From the NCBI RefSeq assembly GCF_016587355.1, contig NZ_BNJF01000001.1, positions 1 to 64,000 on the forward strand: a DNA stretch of 64,000 bases, read 5' to 3'. Origin of the DNA: Ktedonospora formicarum. GTDB lineage: Bacteria; Chloroflexota; Ktedonobacteria; Ktedonobacterales; Ktedonobacteraceae. The notes beneath the pieces were generated by a model. The model worked only from the letters and a program-made list of their open reading frames with translations. It made no database searches and was not told the origin of the DNA. The position numbers and the translations under genes are program-made. Positions 46,901 to 54,566 of the stretch are shown here, piece after piece (position 1 is the stretch's first letter; the number at the start of each line of letters is the position of its first letter).

Positions 46901-47262
46901 TGAAGAGTTGTGGAAACTGATCTGGAGGCTTTTCGTTGGTCTGCCGAGAAGAGGCTACTGATCTTTTCGAGACGCTCAAAGGAGAGATCAGCCGTTCGGC
47001 CAAGGTAGCGCTTTTTCGTCCGTCCCTCAATGGAACGATAGGCATACCAATAGGTATCTCCGCGCTGGAGCCGTTCTTTGCGAATAGTACAATGGACTCC
47101 CGACTGGTTTTCAAAAGCAAATGATGTGATCCCATTGAGCCACTCCTTCCAGGCGCTGTTGGCGTGAGTAATCTCTGGTGAAAGTATAAGTGAACCAAGC
47201 GTGATAGTATAGCATTGCTCTTGTGACGACCAGCGAAGCAGAGGGAGTGGGCCTCCAGCCAT
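43981..47262 (-). CDS. LuxR-family, MalT-like ATP-dependent regulator 2
   Basis: A 1093-residue STAND-type regulator, the longest of the three. The N-terminal domain (residues about 1-100, DTYWYAYRSIEGRTKKRYLG) matches those of the paralogues. P-loop APAGFGKTTLVNQWL near 178; Walker B-like GGLLILDDYHVI near 275; SRAEPDLPLLRWRARGELYE after it is the usual sensor segment. TPR-like helices follow. The C-terminal LuxR domain is LSLQEQRVLRLLGAGLRNTD, then SVNTVKTHVQNIYRKLGVRN. AAGGAGG with suitable spacing precedes the ATG. The upstream promoter carries paired TTACCTAA arms identical in sequence and spacing to those before regulator 3. Likely targets are the SDR, membrane protein and monooxygenase downstream. 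The inducer is unknown. Confidence 0.92.
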   Translation of the reverse strand: MAGGPLPLLRWSSQEQCYTITLGSLILSPEITHANSAWKEWLNGITSFAFENQSGVHCTIRKERLQRGDTYWYAYRSIEGRTKKRYLGRTADLSFERLEKISSLFSADQRKASRSVSTTLQRANHVTPNHEIALVPAPLLSTKLHPPQLPALLIERSRLLTRLNNSLMHKLSLLQAPAGFGKTTLVNQWLTTVPSPPAFPVASWISLDAGDNDPFRFWRSVITACQRLLGPEQGQTALSLLAADTSFLFDRPPLEIALTHLLNLLAEPSCGGLLILDDYHVITEPSLHKTLAFFIDHLPKTVHVVLLSRAEPDLPLLRWRARGELYEMHGADLRFSSEETAVFLQRALPIALSEAAFKELDTSLQGWAAGLRLLCLTLSRWQTSQAVEQMHLLSGDQRDDFSSLHRSLFDYFATEILEAQEDTVQRFLLQTSVLSCLCGPLCDAVTGCEGSSTQLKTIERAGLFLETLEGPGEWYRYHPLFAKAMRREASRHLGEEALRAGSLRASIWYEQEALLAEAIEAAWQARDVERMAKLIEQLNAQRDFNEPYTMRRWLEHLPDVVLQHHPMLCLLLAIELRYPVELRFAQTGSTVSEAALLSLVERSRIQTLLQMAEEGWQNQGIRSWIGAIWAFRVLSDMLDQKPFSSLVTSAQQALVFLPLKKALDHPLLMWRATCLLIVGIEKLHMGQVSESRQLLLQAQKDSVSPGNTHLTVAICSTLGKIHLIQGQLSQAKQYHSQVLSHARKLFDDVQAADALLELAWLAYEWNDLTGAEQQAREALELAQQVRPQRTELVARAELQFALLEYARNEPALALQRVTTLLADPEIGGQFGSPCSDYELKRTWTPESFWLLSRLHDWQGRLRIATGDLLTVQERLDFQAQNSECFSFTEQLGEQVRWGRLWLAQGKGKAALEQFARLLPLAKAHLHQYAALEIQLLLAQAYAACKQEQQARQQVVEVLSQAQREGFLRLFLNEGKPLVRLLRSLLPAIQGQVLRLYVQTILRTEAPTHGLEHPSHTVFSTSGPASFVEPLSLQEQRVLRLLGAGLRNTDIAQELVISVNTVKTHVQNIYRKLGVRNRFEAGELARRLSLPSSS

Positions 47263-47292
47263 CAGTCCTCGCCTCCTTGTTGTAGAAGATCC

Positions 47293-47348
47293 TTACCTAA
47301 CGCCTCTTCCCTAAGGATAGTGTAGCATAATAAAGAGATGTTAGGTAA
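47293..47348 (-). promoter_or_regulatory. Promoter of LuxR regulator 2 with TTACCTAA arm pair
   Basis: Arms TTACCTAA at 47293-47300 and TTAGGTAA at 47341-47348 are 48 bp apart start to start (each extends to a 9-bp match, TTACCTAAC/GTTAGGTAA). On the minus strand the upstream arm supplies the -35 (TTACCT) and TACACT (47319-47324) is the -10 after 18 bases. The second arm lies downstream of the start site. Identical layout occurs at 61370-61425. Confidence 0.7.
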
Positions 47349-47432
47349 GAGGGGAAAGAAACATAGACCAATTTTACTCCTCTATTATGTAGTTGAATGC
47401 TACGTCAAATTGATAAGTACTAAACAGCCCCG

Positions 47433-48080
47433 TTGATGCAGCACTGGTGCGAGCACTTCCAGAGCATCGAGGCATGGAGCCTCTTGCTCATCATGCGTGC
47501 AAGAGCGCGGTTATATGGTCTCGACTACCATGCAAGCGAACAAGATCTGCGTCAAGCCCTCGACCTTGCCACACAGGTTGGGTTGTCCTGGCTTGTGCAA
47601 CAATGCTCTCAGGGCCGCCTGGATCTCTTGCTTGCGACAGGGCAGATACAGGAGGCTCAAGCGACCCTGGCAGACCTCAAGCACACAGTGGCTCACTCAG
47701 AGATGCCGAGCGATGAGTTGCCCCACGAGCGCTTCTGCTCACTGAGCCGCAGCCATGGTGAGGGGTGGGTCACCCTCTATGAGGGGAAGATCGCATTCGT
47801 GCGTCAGGAACTGGAAGCAGCCGAGCATGCCTTCAGCAATGCGGCACTCAATGCCGACCAAGGGCCAAAGGAGAGCCTTGCTTATGCTCACCCTCTAGCA
47901 GCAAGCACGTGTGGCACTGGCTCGCGAGAACGCCGGTGAAGCCCTTCTGCTCATTGGCAAGCCCGAAGAATGTATTCCTGCAACCCATCGAGGGCCTCCT
48001 CATCTTCTTCAACCCCAAACCTACATTCATTCAGTTCGTCGCCAAGATATCCAACACGTACTCACTGTTGGATATCGCAC
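47433..48080 (+). pseudogene. TPR-like regulator C-terminal remnant
   Basis: A helical frame with TPR-type periodicity: HWCEHFQSIEAWSLLLIMRA, ARLYGLDYHASEQDLRQALD, LIEAQATLADLKH-like repeats and WVTLYEGKIAFVRQELEAAE. A frameshift near 47890 leads to QQARVALARENAGEALLLIG KPEEC. No DNA-binding or ATPase domain is left and no ribosome binding site precedes the first ATG. It resembles the C-terminal repeat arm of XRE- or STAND-type regulators. It is divergent from LuxR regulator 2. Confidence 0.5.
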
Positions 48081-48279
48081 AGTTTTCCCCTCTCAATCAT
48101 CATATGACCTTGGCAATAGATATCGCATGCTATGCTATATTGTCGCTCAAATGCCTCGACCGTCACCTGTATTGCCCCCGCTCTATCGGCAATTCAACTC
48201 CACTTGCTCCTCTCTCATACCTTCCTCTTTTTCTCTTCTATTTGATCTTGTTGAGCTGAAAGAGATGAGTGGGAAGATG

Positions 48280-48597
48280 GTGACCATCGGGATATTGCCC
48301 CTTCTTTCATTATGAATGTATAAGATGCTGTGGACCAAATAATGCCATTTAAACTTTGTTTCATGGAAATCAGTGATTTGGAATTTCTATGCTATAAGGT
48401 ACATTTCTACGGGCTTCCTGTGGGGAATATTGGGAGGATGTTGTCAGAAAATGAGGCTTTTTGTGGGTGACAGCTAAGTTGACAGCCAAGGCGGTGGACA
48501 ACAAAAGATTTCCAGATAACGTGGTAGGGCTGAAGCCGCCTGGGATGCGCACGCAGTAGACATTGGTGGACGTGAGTAGACAGCTATTTTGCAATTC
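48280..48597. repeat. ~315-bp direct repeat with phased GACA motifs, copy B
   Basis: Same-orientation partner of 36785-37098. The islands listed there are conserved here, including GGCTTTTTGTGGGTGACAGC and GTTGACAGCCAAGGCGGTGG. GACA occurs at 48469, 48481, 48497, 48559 and 48579, with GACG at 48569, preserving the 10-bp phasing of the last three sites. It lies 222 bases beyond the end of the minus-strand cas2 gene. Confidence 0.75.
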
Positions 48598-48819
48598 CTC
48601 AAACGGACTTCCCTGCCTTCTCGCAGACCCTCTCGCGAACAGGCTGATGAAGCAGTCTCAAAGGTGGTTTTGCGAGAGGTATTTTTTTAACCTCAATTAT
48701 AGAGGTCCTTTTACCTTCCCTGATATGCTATCTCAGCATAACATCGCTTGTAAGGCAGCGCGAGAGGTTCAGCTCACGATTTGTAACGCACCACCCTCTC
48801 GCGGGAATGGTTTGTTGGG
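48598..48819. repeat. Region of alternating inverted CCTCTCGC elements
   Basis: CCTCTCGC occurs near 48624 and 48793 and its inverse GCGAGAGG near 48672 and 48758, making two nested hairpin-like pairs. One pair encloses 35-40 bases just past the cas2 stop. It sits where a CRISPR leader would be expected, but no repeat-spacer array is present. Confidence 0.4.
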
Positions 48820-49104
48820 TTATACAACAAAGAGTATCTCTTCTTTTGGTAAATCACCACCAACTGTCTCCGTCCGTTCGACGCACTCTTTACGGAGCGG
48901 GTAGAAGCGAATGCTATCCTGAGTGTCGTTAATGTGTTTGGCGAGTTTCGATTTGAGCAAAACCATCTCCTTTTTAGACAAAAAGCATTCAAACAATGAA
49001 TACTGGGTCCATTTGCCAAAGCCAGAAAGCACTTTATGTATCTTTGTTCTCCTCTTGTCATTACTTATGTCATACGAGATGATATAGCATTTTACACGCT
49101 CCAT
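48820..49104 (-). CDS. cas2: CRISPR-associated Cas2
   Basis: A 94-residue protein with the Cas2 ferredoxin-like fold signature: KCYIISYDISNDKRRTKIHK (first strand with metal-binding D12), then VLSGFGKWTQYSLFECFLSK, then the LLKSKLAKHINDTQDSIRFY region, and PLRKECVERTETVGGD leading to a short C-terminal strand. Cas2 dimers bridge two Cas1 dimers in the spacer-integration complex. GAGG precedes the ATG at 49104, and the last codons of a cas1 remnant end ~20 bases upstream. No other cas gene or intact array was found nearby, so it is an orphan of a lost CRISPR-Cas locus, although its own frame is intact. Confidence 0.82.
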   Translation of the reverse strand: MERVKCYIISYDISNDKRRTKIHKVLSGFGKWTQYSLFECFLSKKEMVLLKSKLAKHINDTQDSIRFYPLRKECVERTETVGGDLPKEEILFVV

Positions 49105-49122
49105 TTGCCTCAGTACCACTTT

Positions 49123-49260
49123 CTATCGCACGAGAAATGGCGGGTAGTGCTCAATCTCTCCTGTAAGAAACTTCGCAAGCAAACGTGCTTGAAGTTCTAT
49201 GCAGCGCCTGTACTTGGCTTTGTAGCCAAAGAATGGATGAATGGTCTCTTCGTTAAGCTG
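49123..49260 (-). pseudogene. cas1: Cas1 C-terminal remnant
   Basis: The minus frame ending at a TAG (49123-49125) reads EETIHPFFGYKAKYRRCIEL, QARLLAKFLTGEIEHYPPFL VR. This is the characteristic Cas1 C-terminus (the HP.FGYK..YRRC.ELQARLLAK.L.GE...YPPF pattern), directly upstream of cas2 as in normal adaptation modules. The catalytic part of Cas1 (Glu/His/Glu) is missing: sequence upstream is unrelated and belongs to the plus-strand membrane protein gene. Confidence 0.65.
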
Positions 49261-49338
49261 CCGCGTCGAGGAAAGTCCCCGAGAAGCCGCGCCGAAGATT
49301 ATGCGTTTTTTAAAAGTGAGCAGGAAGCCGATCTGCGA

Positions 49339-49767
49339 ATGCCGCCAGAAGAGCTTTCTAAAGTCATACGCCGGTATCGTTCACCAGGTAGGCTGCTTTC
49401 GCAGTCAGTACGTCGATATCGTTCGCCGGGTAGGTTACTTTCACGACCCCGGCAAGGTAAAGCAGCAGATCGTTATTCTGTGCTAAGAAAGTCTCCCCAG
49501 CGGATGAGAGTAGCAGATTATTATTCTGAGCCAAGAGATTCTCCGCCACTTCCCAGAGAGAAAGACACTGGAATCGATGGGGGACTGTTATTCTTTTCGC
49601 TCGTGGGAGCCACAATCCTGATTATTGCTATGTGGTTGAACATTTCTGTGTCAGATCTCAGCCCCTTTGGCAAATTTGTGGAAGCAGTTCTCGGAATACT
49701 TGGGAGCGGATGTGTAATACTTAGTTGGTTAGGGGCTTGCATTTCTTGTTATCGATTGAGGGCATAG
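49339..49767 (+). CDS. Repeat-containing hypothetical protein with two C-terminal TM segments
   Basis: A 142-residue protein. The N-terminal half is basic and has two tandem repeat pairs: RRYRSPGRLLSQS / RRYRSPGRLLSRP (14-residue unit) and ADRYSVLRKSPQ / ADYYSEPRDSPP. The C-terminal half has two membrane helices (GLLFFSLVGATILIIAMWLN and FVEAVLGILGSGCVILSWLG) and a short tail. I chose the ATG at 49339 because AGGAAG lies ~11 bases upstream; the frame is open to 49036, but that stretch overlaps the cas1 remnant and cas2 on the other strand. An ATG at 49237 is the alternative. It is followed by two more membrane protein genes on the same strand. No family recognised. Confidence 0.45.
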   Translation: MPPEELSKVIRRYRSPGRLLSQSVRRYRSPGRLLSRPRQGKAADRYSVLRKSPQRMRVADYYSEPRDSPPLPREKDTGIDGGLLFFSLVGATILIIAMWLNISVSDLSPFGKFVEAVLGILGSGCVILSWLGACISCYRLRA

Positions 49768-49776
49768 AATTGGTTT

Positions 49777-49944
49777 ATGGCATGTATCTCTGCTCCTGTG
49801 TTATGCCTGATACTACCTTTGCTTGGGGGAACATTTGGATTGATTATGGGCTTTATGCTAACTACCATCCCGTGCGTGATGTATGCCGTTTTTCATCCGA
49901 AAGAATGGTCCTTGTGGGAGTGGGTATTTCGCAAACGGAGCTGA
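49777..49944 (+). CDS. Small membrane protein, 55 aa
   Basis: Only 9 bases after the preceding stop, an ATG opens a 55-residue frame: two hydrophobic helices (SAPVLCLILPLLGGTFGLIM and GFMLTTIPCVMYAVF) followed by a short aromatic, basic cytoplasmic-type tail (HPKEWSLWEWVFRKRS). An overlapping frame (49725-49958) is less protein-like. No strong ribosome binding site is visible, so translation may be coupled to the upstream gene. Function unknown. Confidence 0.4.
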   Translation: MACISAPVLCLILPLLGGTFGLIMGFMLTTIPCVMYAVFHPKEWSLWEWVFRKRS

Positions 49945-50004
49945 CGGTTAAACAGTAAAGAAGTAAAAACGTTTTACTGCCAGCTCAATAAAAGGAGAAC
50001 ACGC

Positions 50005-51411
50005 ATGAAACTGCGTTCCTGGCGCCCCTGGTTTTTCGGCGGCTTGGCATTTTTACTCCTGGCCTGTGTGGGTCTGTTCATCTGGGGCGTCTCTCAATTT
50101 GGGTGGGATTGGACCGGCTTCAATGGAGGATACCACAAAATCATCATTCATGGAGCCTCTCAAGACCAAGAGTTGCCCCAAGCCAAGACGTTGTGGGATT
50201 GGTTTCAACTCCTGATTGTTCCTGCAATCCTGGCCGCTGGCGCAGCGTTCTTTACCTGGTTGAACACACACACAGAGCGGCAAATTGCACAACAGCGCTA
50301 TGAGCAGGAACAGAAGATTGCCGATCAACGCTATAAGCAGGACCAGGAACTTGCTTTAGAGAAGCAACGGGAAGATCTTCTTCAGGCGTACCTGGATCGC
50401 ATGGCCGAATTGTTGCTGGAAAAAGGACTTCGTGACTCAGAAGGCGACGATGAAGTACGCAAAGTCGCCCGAACTCGCACCGTCAGCACTCTAATCCAAT
50501 TAGATGGGAAAAGGGCCCGTACCATTTTTGTGTTTCTCAAGGAAGCTCAGTTGACAGAGGATGATAACCCTACTCTTGTTCTTGAGGACGCTGACCTCAG
50601 CAATGCGAAATGGAGTGAAGCCAATCTTAATGGATTTAATCTCAGAGGCGCCACTCTCGTCGGTGCTGACCTCAACATGGCCGATCTCAGTGGTGCTGAC
50701 CTCAGCATGGCCGATCTCAGTGGTGCTGATCTTAACAAATGCAATCTGTTCTTGGCCTATCTCTTCGAGGCCAATTTCTTCGTGGCTAGTCTCCAAGGTG
50801 CTGATCTTCGCATGGCCCGTCTCAGTGGTGCTGATCGCGGTGGTGCCGATCTCCGCAGTACCGGTCTCAGCGGTGCCGATCTCCGCATGGCCACTCTCAG
50901 TGGTGCTGATCTTAGCGGTACCGATCTCAGTGGTGCTGATCTCCACATGGTCGATCTCAGCAATACCAAATTTGTTGGTGCGGATCTTAGTGATGCCCGG
51001 TATCTTGAACCAGTGCAATTCAACAAAACCATTTTGCGTGAGGTCAAAGGGCTTACGCCGGAACAGCTTGCTCACTGCAAAGCCAGTGGCGCTATCGTTG
51101 ATGGAGGGACTAATGATATGGTCCCTCCATCACAACAAAGTGCTGCCACCTCTTCCCAGGAAACTTCACCACAGTCCTCGCTCACAGAGGGCCAAGCAGC
51201 ACCCTCAACTACTGCCCAAGAGGCAACACCAGAAGCAACCCTTTCACAAAAGGACACTTCCAATAAGAATGGGAGCATATCGCCAGCATCGCTCTCACTC
51301 GACCATACGACGCCCCAGTTCTCCTCTCAAGAGCGGGCGCCCGTGGCACCACTCATACAACAAAACAACGTCCCACCTTCTTCATCACCTTCCCAGGATA
51401 CAGCCTCCTGA
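50005..51411 (+). CDS. Membrane-anchored pentapeptide-repeat protein
   Basis: A 468-residue multidomain protein. Two N-terminal membrane helices (FFGGLAFLLLACVGLFIWGV, about 10-29, and LLIVPAILAAGAAFFTWLN, about 67-86) are followed by a charged coiled coil (QQRYEQEQKIADQRYKQDQE, about 95-140). Residues ~190-335 consist of pentapeptide repeats of the A(D/N)LxxADL type (SGADLSMADLSGADLNKCNL), which fold as a right-handed beta-helix. The last ~110 residues are Ser/Thr/Gln/Pro-rich and probably disordered. AAAAGGAGAACACGC precedes the ATG. The TM-coiled coil-pentapeptide order resembles bacterial signalling or scaffold proteins of this lineage. It is the third gene of a membrane-protein cluster on the plus strand. 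Confidence 0.88.
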   Translation: MKLRSWRPWFFGGLAFLLLACVGLFIWGVSQFGWDWTGFNGGYHKIIIHGASQDQELPQAKTLWDWFQLLIVPAILAAGAAFFTWLNTHTERQIAQQRYEQEQKIADQRYKQDQELALEKQREDLLQAYLDRMAELLLEKGLRDSEGDDEVRKVARTRTVSTLIQLDGKRARTIFVFLKEAQLTEDDNPTLVLEDADLSNAKWSEANLNGFNLRGATLVGADLNMADLSGADLSMADLSGADLNKCNLFLAYLFEANFFVASLQGADLRMARLSGADRGGADLRSTGLSGADLRMATLSGADLSGTDLSGADLHMVDLSNTKFVGADLSDARYLEPVQFNKTILREVKGLTPEQLAHCKASGAIVDGGTNDMVPPSQQSAATSSQETSPQSSLTEGQAAPSTTAQEATPEATLSQKDTSNKNGSISPASLSLDHTTPQFSSQERAPVAPLIQQNNVPPSSSPSQDTAS

Positions 51412-51730
51412 GACGGAAAAGGCGTTGGATTGTTCTTTGGGGGCCAGTTCACGGGAAGATCTGGCAACTGGCCTCGCAGTATCACCTCATATACCAGTGA
51501 TATTCCATGCACGATAGACGAGCACATGGCTCACCTGCTATGGCAATACAGATGCCAGTTTTAGAGCATGCCCCGAAGAATTCGAGCTTGTTAGCATATC
51601 TACGGGCCTCTCTTCACTATTTTCAGACACACCACTATTTAATGCTATCTATGAGCTCCTGAAAAGGGCTTTAACTAAATATTTAAAGCCTTGATTGACC
51701 TTCAATATTACAACCCACACCACCTTTCCC
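51412..51730. other. Intergenic
   Basis: No gene supported. AT-rich toward the 3' side; no clear terminator was identified after the pentapeptide gene. Confidence 0.35.
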
Positions 51731-51937
51731 TTATAACATTATTGCTTTTGCCAAAAATAGGTATCCATCTCGTCCCTGATATGAGGCGGTTTGAGAACCA
51801 TTTTTATTGACGGTAGTTCTGACGGTAGTTGTGCCGAATTCTGGCGAAAAAACACGGACGTAGGCGGTTAATGCCTTTGCGCTCAAGCCGCCTGTGAAGG
51901 CGTTCTCCACCTCAATAGAAGGATTCAAGAAGGGCAT
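51731..51937 (-). CDS. Short hypothetical protein, possibly a remnant
   Basis: A 68-codon ATG frame with coherent composition: NPSIEVENAFTGGLSAKALT, then AYVRVFSPEFGTTTVRTTVN, then NGSQTASYQGRDGYLFLAKA. The alternating hydrophobic/polar pattern suggests a beta-rich fragment. There is no ribosome binding site. It is downstream of a P450 pseudogene on the same strand and may be a gene scrap. Unrecognised. Confidence 0.35.
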   Translation of the reverse strand: MPFLNPSIEVENAFTGGLSAKALTAYVRVFSPEFGTTTVRTTVNKNGSQTASYQGRDGYLFLAKAIML

Positions 51938-52048
51938 ACGACGGATCGGCCATTTCCGGGGTCTCTCCTCTTTTTGGCCTCTCCATCGTACGCGGTCCTC
52001 CCGCTTCCCAAGCGCTTGTATGTATGGAACGTCTCTGTTATTCTCATC

Positions 52049-52735
52049 TCAGTCGTTCAAACGCTCAAAAGCAACCAGCAGGTGCTCTGGACCACTCAGG
52101 GCAGCATTCTTGCGATAAGATGGCGGGTCGGAGACCAGTCGCGGGGCCTCGAGTCGGCGTGCGAACGCCTTCAAGGTCGCCACCACCTCAAGCCGAGCAA
52201 GCGGCGCACCAACGCAGTAATGGTCCCCACCACCAAAGCCCAAATGCTCGTTGTCTTCCCTCTCAAGCCAAAAACAATCGGGATCGGTGAAGCGAGCGGG
52301 GTCATGGGCTGCCTGATGCCAGCAATAGTATGACCGAGGCTCCTTGCGGAATGGTCACACCGGCAATTGGCACATCGGTAAGTGTCGTACGCTTCACAAA
52401 TTGCACTGGCGGATCATAGCGCTGGATCTCTTCCACCATTGGGATCGCCAGATACAAGTTGTGTCGCAGTCGATCGAACACCTCTGGATTACGCAGCAGC
52501 ACCAGCATACCGTTCGTGATCAGATTAACAGTCGTCTCGTGACCAGCGTTGAGCAGTAATCCCATCGTGGTCAGTAGATCCAGCTCAAGCAGGCAACCAT
52601 CTGGGTCGTTCCCAGCAACCAGGGCAGAGAGCAAATCATTTTGTGGATAGGCGCGTCGCGTCGCGCTGAGTTGGCGCATGTATTCATTTGTGTACGGCTT
52701 CGCTCTGCATTCCGTAATTCCACCTCGCTCAAACT
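52049..52735 (-). pseudogene. Cytochrome P450, truncated with frameshifts
   Basis: The readable path is MRQLSATRRAYPQNDLLSAL, then LLLNAGHETTVNLITNGMLV (I-helix with the GHETT oxygen-activation motif), EEIQRYDPPVQFVKRTTLTD (ExxR and following), VTIPQGASVILLLAS, then after a one-base insertion near 52305 HDPARFTDPDCFWLERE and FGGGDHYCVGAPLARLEVVA (haem-binding Cys), ending VAFERLND. These are hallmarks of a bacterial class I P450. The N-terminal ~200 residues are missing or unreadable, so it is dead. It is on the same strand as fabF and tetR upstream. Confidence 0.82.
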
Positions 52736-53224
52736 TTCTTTGGGATCAGGCTCTTTCGCCGCGATGCGTTGGCTGGACAGAGTTTTGCCAATCCTGCCGA
52801 GATCGACCAAGCCAGGAGCGTGGCTACGGCGCAACTCAATGCTCGTGCCAAGCCCTGGATCTGGGGACGGCCTCCCATGTCGCCTCGACATCGTCGCAGT
52901 CTCTTTTGTTACACGATTTAAGGAACACAGCACTAGGGTTAGCGAGCCTCTGGCGCCCAGGGAACGCCTGTTATGATGAGTATGTCAAAGCCTGGTTGAA
53001 TCTGACATCAGAGGACCACCTTGTAGCTTTTTTACAGCTCGGATATGCCGCAACAATACGCCCGAAGCGCTACCCGACACCGTTTGAATTAAAGACACAA
53101 TGGCTGGGTAATGTTCAAGATTAGGAACAATTTCGATAACATAAAGAGGTAATAAACACTAAAAGATAAGAGGTCTGAATACCCTGACCTCTTGTCTTTT
53201 GTCAAGAACCAATATGGGCGTGCA
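52736..53224. other. Intergenic, probably degraded P450 5' region
   Basis: A 120-codon minus-strand frame overlaps part of this, but no P450 motif can be read in it. About 52930-53224 holds nothing recognisable. Confidence 0.35.
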
Positions 53225-54462
53225 CTATGCTTCATATCTCTTGAAAAGAAGACTAGTATTATGGCCTCCAAAGCCCATAGAGTTCGAAAGAGCAACATTG
53301 ACTGCAGTCTCTCGCGCCTGATTGGGAACATAATCAAGGTCGCACTCTGGATCGGGATGTTGCAAGTTAATCGTTGGAGGAATAACGCCGTGAACAATAC
53401 TAAGCACCGAGATGGCAGCCTCAACAGCACCAGCAGCGCCAAAAGTATGACCCAACATTGATTTGCTCGAACTTATAGCGAGTTTGTATGCGTGTTCTCC
53501 AAAACAGGTCTTCACAGCTTGAGTTTCCATCGCGTCATTGAAACGAGTGGATGTACCATGAGCGTTGATGTAGTCAACCTCTTCAGGACGCAAGTTCGCG
53601 CTTCGAAGGGCATGCTGCATAGCAAGTACGAGGCCCCTCCCTCCTGGCGCGGGCTCGGTAATATGATAAGCGTCCGCAGTCGATCCATAACCCACTAATT
53701 CCGCTAGAATGGGCGCGCCACGTTCCAGCGCGAATTCCAGATCTTCCAGAACAAGCATACCCGCCCCTCCCCCATAACAAAGCCATCACGCTCAGCATCA
53801 AAGGGGCGGCTAGCTTCCTGTGGGTGCTCATTGCGGCGGGAGAGCGCATGCATATTCGCGAAGGCAGCCATAGCCAGTGGCGTAATTGCTTTTTCTGCGC
53901 CCCCAGCGAGCATGACTTTGGCAGTCCCACGACGAATCGTTTCCCACGCCTCGCCAAGGGCATTGCCACTGGTAGCACAGGCAGAGACCGCTGCCCATAC
54001 TGGCCCTTGCGCCCCAGTTAGTAATGATACCATACCAGGAGCCGCATTAATCATCATCATAGGAATGAGGAAAGGGCTGATACGAGTTGGTCCCTTCTCA
54101 TGGAGCACAGCAAACTGATTGTGCAGGGTCTGTAGCCCTCCAACACCACTGCCAATACAGACACCCACCTCCTGGGCAAGCTGCTCGGTAATCGTCAATT
54201 GTGCTTGTTGTAATGCCTGTCGAGTTGCCCCTACCGCGAGATGGGTGAAAGGATCGTTACGACGTATCTCTTTGTGCTCCATGTATTGACTTGGGTCAAA
54301 ATCTCGAACCTCCCCACCGAACCGCACTAGATACCCACTCGTATCGAAGCTCTCAATAGGGGTAATGCCAGAACGTCCCGCAAGGAGTGCTCCCCAGGTC
54401 TCCTCAACCGTGTGCCCCAGAGCTGTTATTAAGCCCATACCAGTAATCACCACACGTCTCAT
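53225..54462 (-). pseudogene. fabF: Beta-ketoacyl-ACP synthase II with a one-base deletion
   Basis: An almost complete FabF (about 412 residues). The front frame runs from MRRVVITGMGLITALGHTVE through the nucleophile in VWAAVSACATSGNALGEAWE to [12 protein letters not shown]. There, one G is missing from a G-run near 53764 and the frame moves to [20 protein letters not shown]. The catalytic histidines follow in [11 protein letters not shown] and [16 protein letters not shown], and the end is [14 protein letters not shown]. All active-site residues are present. The enzyme elongates acyl-ACP chains in type II fatty-acid synthesis. A homopolymer error in the assembly would restore it. Operator ATTGTGTAC-N6-GTCCACAAT lies 63 bases upstream, shared with the tetR gene. 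Confidence 0.82.
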
Positions 54463-54524
54463 TGCTTAACATTCCTTTCCACAAACTCCCCGTAAGCCTT
54501 GCCTACAGGGAGATTTATCAGACT

Positions 54525-54548
54525 ATTGTGTACTAGTTGGTCCACAAT
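54525..54548. promoter_or_regulatory. TetR-type operator upstream of fabF
   Basis: ATTGTGTAC-TAGTTG-GTCCACAAT: 9-base arms with 8 matches around a 6-base spacer. It has the same arm sequence and spacing as 55209-55232 in front of the tetR gene. It lies between tetR and fabF, 63 bases before the fabF start. Confidence 0.75.
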
Positions 54549-54566
54549 AAGGATAAAAAAATGCGT

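Noticed and set aside
36785..48597. The GACA repeats as left and right ends of one Tn7-like transposon
   Set aside because: The two copies are in the same orientation, whereas transposon ends would be inverted. No tnsA/B/C-like gene was seen between them.
49036..49338. Upstream extension of the repeat-containing membrane protein to 49036
   Set aside because: It would overlap cas2 and the cas1 remnant on the opposite strand and has no ribosome binding site; internal ATGs at 49237 or 49339 are more plausible.
49364..49615. Tandem repeats at 49365-49560 as a CRISPR array
   Set aside because: The units are contiguous (42 bp and ~60 bp) with no unique spacers, and the plus-strand frame stays open through them as a repeat-containing protein.
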